Assembly: GCA_902494945.1 (NCBI GenBank)
Contig: CABUVF010000133.1
Span: 1-5,851, forward strand
Source: an uncultured Collinsella sp.
Lineage (GTDB): Bacteria; Actinomycetota; Coriobacteriia; Coriobacteriales; Coriobacteriaceae
Length of the DNA: 5,851 bases
Direction: 5' to 3'
Numbering within the stretch: the first letter of the stretch is position 1; the number at the start of each line of letters is the position of its first letter. The notes under the pieces were generated by a model. That model ran no database searches. It was not told the DNA's origin and saw nothing but the letters and a program-made list of their open reading frames with translations. A program made the translations under genes and the position numbers. Positions 1 to 5,851 of this stretch are shown here, piece after piece.

Positions 1-594
1 CCGATCATCGAGACCCAGGACGGCGACGTCTCGGCCTACATTCCGACCAACGTCATTTCCATTACCGATGGTCAGATCTACCTGCAGTCCGAGCTCTTCT
101 TCCAGGGTCAGCGCCCGGCAGTCGACGTGGGCATCTCCGTGTCCCGCGTCGGTGGCGATGCGCAGACCAAGGCCATGAAGCAGGTCGCCGGCAACCTCCG
201 TCTGGACCTCGCTTCGTACCAGGAGCTCGCTGGCTTTACGCAGTTCGGCTCCGACCTCGACGAGGCTACTCAGAAGCAGCTGACCCATGGTGCTCGCATG
301 ACCGAGCTCCTGAAGCAGCCGCGTTACAAGCCGTTTGAGGTTGGCGAGCAGATCGTTACGCTGTTCGCTGGCAACGAGGGCTTCCTGGATGACCTGGAGA
401 TCGCCGACGTGCTGCCCTTCCGTGCCGAGCTCATCGAGTACATGGACAATGGCTTTGGCTCGCTGCTCGACAAGGTTCGCGCCAAGAAGATCGATGATGA
501 CACCAAGGCTGAGCTCTTGCGCGTCATCGGCGACTTCAAGCAGCAGTTCATGGCCAAGCACCATTCGGATGTTTCTGGATCAGAGGAGAACTAA
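1..594 (+). CDS. atpA: ATP synthase F1 subunit alpha, C-terminal part (5' end outside window)
   Basis: This is the last 197 residues of the non-catalytic alpha subunit of F1Fo ATP synthase. Alpha alternates with beta in the cytoplasmic F1 head. The reading frame is open from base 1, so about 310 residues of a usual ~505-residue protein lie upstream of the window. Visible residues include the PIIETQ and ITDGQI segments of the nucleotide-binding domain. The family signature GISVSRVGG follows at residues 44-52 of this fragment. Its Arg49 (codon 145-147) corresponds to the arginine finger (E. coli alpha Arg376) that reaches into the catalytic beta site. The helical C-terminal domain follows, with QTKAMK, LDLASYQEL and YKPFEVGEQ, and the protein ends at TAA 592-594. 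It is the upstream cistron of the operon, and atpG starts 5 nt later. Identity is near certain. I see nothing unusual. Confidence 0.98.
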   Translation, partial: PIIETQDGDVSAYIPTNVISITDGQIYLQSELFFQGQRPAVDVGISVSRVGGDAQTKAMKQVAGNLRLDLASYQELAGFTQFGSDLDEATQKQLTHGARMTELLKQPRYKPFEVGEQIVTLFAGNEGFLDDLEIADVLPFRAELIEYMDNGFGSLLDKVRAKKIDDDTKAELLRVIGDFKQQFMAKHHSDVSGSEEN

Positions 595-599
595 GCCCC

Positions 600-1507
600 A
601 TGGCCAACCTTCGCGACATTAAGAAGCGAATCTCCTCGGTTACCACGACCAAGCAGATCACGCGCACGATGGAGATGGTCTCTACGGCCAAGATCCGTCG
701 TGCCCTCGATCGCTCCAAGCAGGCCGAGCCCTATAAGGAGGCGCTGACCGACGTCATGTTGACGGTCGCCGGCGACGCCTCCTGTTCGGGCACCGATCCC
801 ATGCTGCAGAAGCATGAGAGCGTCAAGCATGGCCTGATTGTCGTTATTGCCTCGGACCGCGGCCTTGCCGGCGGTTTCAATACGACGGTGGAGCGCACGG
901 CCGAAAAGCTCGCCGCTTCTTGGGCGAACGACGGCATCGAGTGTGAGATCATCGCGTGCGGGCGTAAGCCGGCCACGTATTTCCGTGACCGCGCAAACGT
1001 TGTCATGCACTTTGAGGGCAACTCCTCTGAGCCCGATTTCAATCAGGCCCGCATGATTTCCTCTCATATCTGCGATGCGTATCGTGCCGGTGAGCTTGAC
1101 CGTGTCGAGCTTGTCTACCACCACGCCAAGAACCGCGTGGATCAGGAGCTTCGCGTCGAGCATCTGTTGCCGCTCGACCCCGAGATGATCGCTATGGCCC
1201 ACGGTCCGCGTAAGAACGAGACCGACGCCCCTAAGCGCATCTCGTCCACGTTCGAGTTCGTGCCCTCTCCCGAGCATGTTCTCGGCAAGCTTGTGCCGTC
1301 TTATATTCTGACGGTCATCTACCAGGCCCTGATCGATTCGGCGGCTGCCGAGCAGGGTGCACGCCGCAAGGCCATGCACTCCGCGACGGAAAACGCCACC
1401 GCGATCATCTCGACCCTTACCCGCACGTATAGTCGCGTGCGCCAGGCTTCGATCACGACCGAGATCAACGAGATCGTCGGCGGAGCCTCAGCATTGGAGG
1501 AACAGTA

Positions 1508-1508
<1 letters not shown>
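600..1508 (+). CDS. atpG: ATP synthase F1 subunit gamma
   Basis: The 302-residue gamma subunit is the rotating central shaft that passes torque between the c-ring and the alpha/beta head. Three conserved blocks identify it. They are the N-terminal coiled-coil helix (MANLRDIKKRI, then MEMVSTAKI, residues 1-32), the Rossmann-like middle with ASDRGLAGGFN (84-94), and the C-terminal helix with RQASITTEINEIV (281-293) that pairs with the first helix. It is slightly longer than E. coli gamma (287 residues). The extra length appears to lie in the middle domain and a short EEQ tail. The ATG at 600 is supported by an AGGAG at 584-588, inside the end of atpA, with a rather long 11-nt spacing. The start also matches the family N-terminus exactly. 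Its stop codon overlaps the atpD start by one base (TAATG), suggesting coupled translation. Confidence 0.97.
1496..1502 (+). promoter_or_regulatory. Ribosome binding site of atpD
   Basis: GGAGGAA lies inside the last codons of atpG, 5 nt before the atpD ATG at 1508. It is the strongest Shine-Dalgarno sequence in the window. It fits the high synthesis expected for beta, which is needed at three copies per complex against one gamma. It also supports the ATG at 1508 as the real start despite the N-terminal extension of the protein. Confidence 0.85.
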
Positions 1509-2962
<1,454 letters not shown>

Positions 2963-2965
2963 GTT

Positions 2966-3358
2966 ATGCGTATCCGCATCGTGTGCCCCGTGAGCTGCGC
3001 CTATGAGGGCGACGCTGCGTTTGTGTCGATTCCGTCCACGGATGGCGAGTTTGGCGTTCTGCCTGCTCACTCCAGCGAGATCTGCACGATCGACCGCGGT
3101 TACGTTCGCGTTTCCGATAAGGCCATGGGCACTGTCGACCACACGTTTGCCGTGGCCGGCGGCTATGCCCAGGTTGCGGACGATGTCGTGACCGTTCTCG
3201 CCGAGCGCGCTTGCGATTTGGCGACCGTCGATGCCGACAAGCTTAAAGCTGATATTCAAGGTTTTGAAGAGAAGCTGGGTAATTTGTCGGAGGATGATGC
3301 ACGCCGCGCCTACCTCTATAATGAAATCGCATGGTGTAAGCTCAAGCTTGCCCAATAG
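2966..3358 (+). CDS. atpC: ATP synthase F1 subunit epsilon
   Basis: The 130-residue epsilon subunit sits at the foot of the gamma shaft, contacts the c-ring, and in many bacteria restrains ATP hydrolysis. The N-terminal beta-sandwich covers about residues 1-85 and carries the recognisable GEFGVLPAHS (27-36) and AGGYAQVADD (64-73) segments. A helical hairpin follows from about 88 to 130 with charged residues (DADKLKADI, EDDARRAY). I do not see a clean I/LDxxRA ATP-binding motif as known from Bacillus epsilon. Length is slightly below E. coli's 139. GGGGAG at 2951-2956, within the end of atpD, gives a 9-nt spacing to the ATG. There are five cysteines (7, 11, 40, 83, 124), which is many for this family. 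The last ~100 bases are richer in A+T than the rest of the operon. It is the last atp cistron and is followed by a terminator. Confidence 0.96.
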   Translation: MRIRIVCPVSCAYEGDAAFVSIPSTDGEFGVLPAHSSEICTIDRGYVRVSDKAMGTVDHTFAVAGGYAQVADDVVTVLAERACDLATVDADKLKADIQGFEEKLGNLSEDDARRAYLYNEIAWCKLKLAQ

Positions 3359-3394
3359 TCAAACGATTTAGCGTTCGACCATTTGCGAACACAT

Positions 3395-3433
3395 CATGCC
3401 CGGGATGGCCCAGCCATCCCGGGCATGCTTTTT
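3395..3433 (+). terminator. Intrinsic terminator after atpC, immediately before murA
   Basis: A perfect 15-bp inverted repeat has its left arm at 3395-3409 and its right arm at 3413-3427, separated by the 3-nt loop CCA. One C and five T (3429-3433) follow. The arms are G+C-rich and each contains CCCGGG. The complement has no T-run after the stem, so it should act on + strand transcription only. It is well placed to end the atp transcript 37 nt after the atpC stop. The T-run ends 13 nt before the murA start codon, so it could also act as an attenuator limiting read-through into murA. Confidence 0.9.
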
Positions 3434-3440
3434 GAAAGGG
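3434..3440 (+). promoter_or_regulatory. Ribosome binding site of murA
   Basis: GAAAGGG begins directly after the T-run of the terminator and lies 6 nt before the TTG start at 3447. It decides the murA start. An in-frame TAG at 3441-3443 excludes any longer protein, and the next plausible start (GTG at 3492) would cut away part of the conserved N-terminus. Confidence 0.75.
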
Positions 3441-3446
3441 TAGACC

Positions 3447-4730
3447 TTGGATATTATCCGCGTTGAGGGTGGCCACGCCATCGGAGGCTCCGTGCCCGTC
3501 TCGGGTGCTAAGAACTCCGCGCTCAAACTCATGGCGGCAACGCTTCTGGCGCCGGGCAAGACGACGCTGCAGAACGTGCCCGATATTTCCGATGTCCACG
3601 TGATGGGCAAGGTGCTCAAGGGTATGGGCGCCACAATCGATGTCCTTGACGAGCATACGCTCGAGATTGATACCTCTCAGGTCGATTCTTGGGAGGCCCC
3701 CTACGAGCTCGTTGCCAAGATGCGTGCTTCCACCGCCGTCATGGGGCCCCTGCTGGGTCGCTTCCATCGCGCCAAGATCGCCATGCCGGGCGGCTGCAAC
3801 CTGGGTGCTCGCAAGATCGATATGCACATTCTTGGTCTTGAGGCCCTGGGCGTCGAGTTTGATACCGCCCACGGCTATATCAACGCCAGCGCGCCTCAGG
3901 GCCTGCGCGGCACCACCGTCACGCTCGAGTTCGCCAGCGTCGGTGCGACCGAGAACCTCATCATGGCCTCCGTGCGCGCGCAGGGCACCACGGTTATCGA
4001 CAATGCCGCCCGCGAGCCCGAGATCGTCGATCTCGCCAACATGCTCAACGAAATGGGCGCCAAGATTGTTGGCGCCGGTACGCCTGTCGTGACCATCGAG
4101 GGCGTGGAAGAGCTGCATCCTGTTACCCATCGCGTAGTGGGTGACCGCATCGAGGCCGGTACCTTTATCGTCGCCGGTGCGTTGATGGCAGACGATCGCG
4201 GTGTCGATGTCACGGGCTTTTGTCCCATTCACTTGGGCATGGTGCTCAAGAAGATGGAGCTCATGGGTATCGACTGCGAGCGCGTCGAGGATGGCGTCCA
4301 TGTGAACCGTGCTGAGCATCTCAAGCCGGTCGACATCCAGACGCTTCCGTTCCCCGGCTTCCCGACCGACATGCAGGCGCAGATTATGGTGCTCTCCGCC
4401 CTCTCCGACGGCAGCTCCGTTATTACCGAGAACATCTTCGAGAATCGCTTTATGTTTGCCTCTGAGCTGGTGCGCATGGGTGCCGACATTCGTATCGAGA
4501 GCCATCATGCCATGATTCATGGCGTCAAGGGCTTCTCGGGCGCACAGGTTACCTCGCCCGATCTGCGTGGCGGAGCGGCCCTCGTCGTAGCGGGCTTGAT
4601 CGCCGACGGGACGACCGAGGTTTCGGCCATCCATCACATCAAGCGCGGCTACGAGCGGTTTGTCGAAAAGCTGCAGGCGCTCGGCGCGCATGTCGAGCAT
4701 GCTACCGTCTCCGATCCCGTCATCTACTAA
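3447..4730 (+). CDS. murA: UDP-N-acetylglucosamine 1-carboxyvinyltransferase (MurA), TTG start
   Basis: This 427-residue cytoplasmic enzyme transfers enolpyruvate from phosphoenolpyruvate to UDP-GlcNAc, the first committed step of peptidoglycan synthesis. Conserved residues are in place: Lys22-Asn23 in SGAKNSALK, Arg93, and the active-site loop MPGGCNLGARKID with Cys117 (E. coli Cys115) and Arg122. The catalytic Asp308 lies in PGFPTDMQAQ and Arg400 in HIKRGYERF. Length matches the family (about 420). Cys117 rather than Asp predicts that the enzyme can be alkylated by fosfomycin. The TTG start is supported by GAAAGGG upstream, an in-frame TAG two codons before, and a normal family N-terminus (DIIRVEGG). 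Position next to the atp operon matches murA (murAA) rather than the paralogue murZ (murAB) of some Gram-positives. No promoter is evident between the terminator and the start. It is probably co-transcribed with the LCP gene 12 nt downstream. Confidence 0.98.
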   Translation: MDIIRVEGGHAIGGSVPVSGAKNSALKLMAATLLAPGKTTLQNVPDISDVHVMGKVLKGMGATIDVLDEHTLEIDTSQVDSWEAPYELVAKMRASTAVMGPLLGRFHRAKIAMPGGCNLGARKIDMHILGLEALGVEFDTAHGYINASAPQGLRGTTVTLEFASVGATENLIMASVRAQGTTVIDNAAREPEIVDLANMLNEMGAKIVGAGTPVVTIEGVEELHPVTHRVVGDRIEAGTFIVAGALMADDRGVDVTGFCPIHLGMVLKKMELMGIDCERVEDGVHVNRAEHLKPVDIQTLPFPGFPTDMQAQIMVLSALSDGSSVITENIFENRFMFASELVRMGADIRIESHHAMIHGVKGFSGAQVTSPDLRGGAALVVAGLIADGTTEVSAIHHIKRGYERFVEKLQALGAHVEHATVSDPVIY

Positions 4731-4742
4731 TACAGGTTGCCT

Positions 4743-5851
4743 ATGTTTAATAAAAAGCCCCTCGCGGATACCGCCGCCCGAAGACCCTCAACTGGTGCGC
4801 AGGCCAAGATCTACAGTCGCGATAACGTGGCTCGTTATTCCGAGCGAGCTCGCCAACGTCGTCGTAGCCACACGATTCGCCACGTCGCGCTCATTGTCGT
4901 GCTTGGCGTGCTACTGAGCGCCACTACCGCTGCCGGCCTGTGGTTTGCCACCATTATGGGCAAGCTCGGCGATTCTAATGTCATTACCGACAATCTGCGT
5001 CGGGTTCTGGTTGACACCGATGAGGCAAAGGATCCGTTCTACGTGCTGCTTCTTGGCACCGACGGCCGTCCGGGCGAGGATACGTATCGTGCCGACTCGA
5101 TTATCCTGGCACGCATCGACCCCACGCAAAAGCAGGCGACGCTCATTTCCGTTCCGCGCGACACCAAGGTCGTGTACAAGGGCGAGACCATGAAGATCAA
5201 CGCCTGCCATACCGTTGGCGGCGCCGAGGCCATGGTCGAGGCGGTCAACGAGCTGTGCGGTGTTCAGATTTCCCACTATGCCGAGGTCAGCTTCGACGGT
5301 ATGCAGGCGCTGATTGATTCGGTTGGCGGTATCGACATTAACGCAACCGATGATGTTGACGACCCCGAGCACCTGGATATTAAGATTACCGCTGGCCAGC
5401 AGCATATGGACGGTGCCACCGCCCTTACCTATGCCCGCTGCCGCTACACCTATGCCGACGGCGATTACACGCGCATGCGCCACCAGCGTCAGGTGCTTGG
5501 CGCCCTTGCCAACCAGATTCTCAATAACTTCGATGCCACGAAGATCTTTGGCCTGGTTAATTCGCTGTCCGATATGCTCGTAACCGATATGAGCGTTCAG
5601 GATATCGTGGCTACGGTCAATGCCATGCGCGGTATGGATGTCGACGGAATCTACTCGGCCAACCTGCCCTCGTACGCCGACGACAGCACCATGATCGACG
5701 GTGTGAGCTACGTCTTTGTCTACGAGGACGAGCTCAAGGAAATGATGGAGCGCGTCGATGCCGGCAAGGATCCCAAGGGTCCCAACACCATGGGTCTTTC
5801 CGACGGTTCCAGCTCTACGATCGGCGACCTGAACAACAACACGTCTGACGA
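4743..5851 (+). CDS. LytR-CpsA-Psr (LCP) family cell-wall glycopolymer transferase, 3' end outside window
   Basis: The frame is open to the window edge (369 residues seen, no stop). LCP enzymes move lipid-linked anionic polymers or capsule onto peptidoglycan at the outer face of the membrane. The protein begins with a ~46-residue basic cytoplasmic tail (RQRRRSHTIRH at 38-47). One membrane helix follows (about 47-71), and then an extracytoplasmic LCP domain from about 97. Family motifs are YVLLLGTDGR (100-109), RADSIILARID (116-126), LISVPRDTK (134-142), SFDGMQALIDSVGGIDI (183-199), and LTYARCR with DYTRMRHQRQ (228-250). These carry the acidic and arginine residues (Asp107, Arg116, Asp118, Arg139, Arg232, Arg244) expected to bind pyrophosphate and metal. 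His247 sits where many relatives have Arg. After about 340 the sequence becomes Ser/Asn/Asp-rich and looks disordered. The ribosome binding site is weak (AGG at 4734-4736). The specific polymer substrate cannot be told from sequence. Confidence 0.92.
   Translation, partial: MFNKKPLADTAARRPSTGAQAKIYSRDNVARYSERARQRRRSHTIRHVALIVVLGVLLSATTAAGLWFATIMGKLGDSNVITDNLRRVLVDTDEAKDPFYVLLLGTDGRPGEDTYRADSIILARIDPTQKQATLISVPRDTKVVYKGETMKINACHTVGGAEAMVEAVNELCGVQISHYAEVSFDGMQALIDSVGGIDINATDDVDDPEHLDIKITAGQQHMDGATALTYARCRYTYADGDYTRMRHQRQVLGALANQILNNFDATKIFGLVNSLSDMLVTDMSVQDIVATVNAMRGMDVDGIYSANLPSYADDSTMIDGVSYVFVYEDELKEMMERVDAGKDPKGPNTMGLSDGSSSTIGDLNNNTSD

Noticed and set aside
335..622. Ser/Arg-rich + strand open frames overlapping atpA, atpD, murA and the LCP gene in other frames
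   Set aside because: They are shifted-frame shadows of high-G+C codons, with Ser/Arg/Pro-rich low-complexity products and no family resemblance.
3317..3322. Perfect TATAAT near the end of atpC as a promoter for murA
   Set aside because: No reasonable -35 element or extended -10 TG is found at the right distance. The hexamer encodes part of a Tyr-Asn pair in atpC. One chance match in a window of this size is plausible, and its transcript would still meet the terminator.
3373..3390. Small inverted repeat GTTCG / CGAAC between atpC and the terminator
   Set aside because: Only 5 bp of stem with an 8-nt loop and no conserved context. It is too weak to call an operator or RNA structure.
3342..4700. 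A 452-codon open frame on the minus strand opposite murA
   Set aside because: Same pattern of shadow composition, no domain, and it crosses the terminator hairpin. It is explained by codon bias of murA.
4911..5483. A 190-codon minus-strand open frame opposite the LCP gene
   Set aside because: It lies fully inside a gene supported by LCP motifs and membrane topology. No ribosome binding site or domain supports it.

Overview
The window is an ordinary, densely packed housekeeping region read entirely on the + strand. It holds the distal part of an F-type ATP synthase operon (3' end of atpA, then complete atpG, atpD and atpC), a strong intrinsic terminator, murA, and the 5' part of a LytR-CpsA-Psr (LCP) family gene that runs off the right edge. 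G+C is high, codons mostly end in C or G, and the atp operon lies directly next to murA. Together these fit a high-G+C Gram-positive, most plausibly an anaerobic gut member of the Coriobacteriia (Collinsella-like). The taxonomic guess is inference from base composition, gene order and protein flavour, not from a marker gene.

Positions 1-3358 carry atpA'-atpG-atpD-atpC. Junctions are very tight: 5 nt between atpA and atpG, a 1-nt TAATG overlap between atpG and atpD, and 3 nt between atpD and atpC. This is typical of translational coupling in the conserved order atpBEFHAGDC. The products are the catalytic F1 head (alpha, beta) and central stalk (gamma, epsilon).

Positions 3359-3446 form the only sizeable non-coding gap. 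It contains a perfect 15-bp hairpin with a 3-nt loop followed by T5. murA starts with TTG only 13 nt after the T-run, preceded by a GAAAGGG ribosome binding site.

Positions 3447-5851 carry murA, which encodes the enzyme for the first committed step of peptidoglycan precursor synthesis. After 12 nt comes an LCP gene encoding a membrane-anchored enzyme of the family that joins cell-wall glycopolymers to peptidoglycan. These two form a cell-envelope unit downstream of the energy operon.

I see no mobile element, CRISPR array, RNA gene, or new defence or metabolic system. The points worth a second look are modest: the placement of the terminator directly before murA, unusual residues near the beta-subunit adenine pocket, cysteines in the LCP and epsilon proteins, and the direct atpC-murA adjacency.
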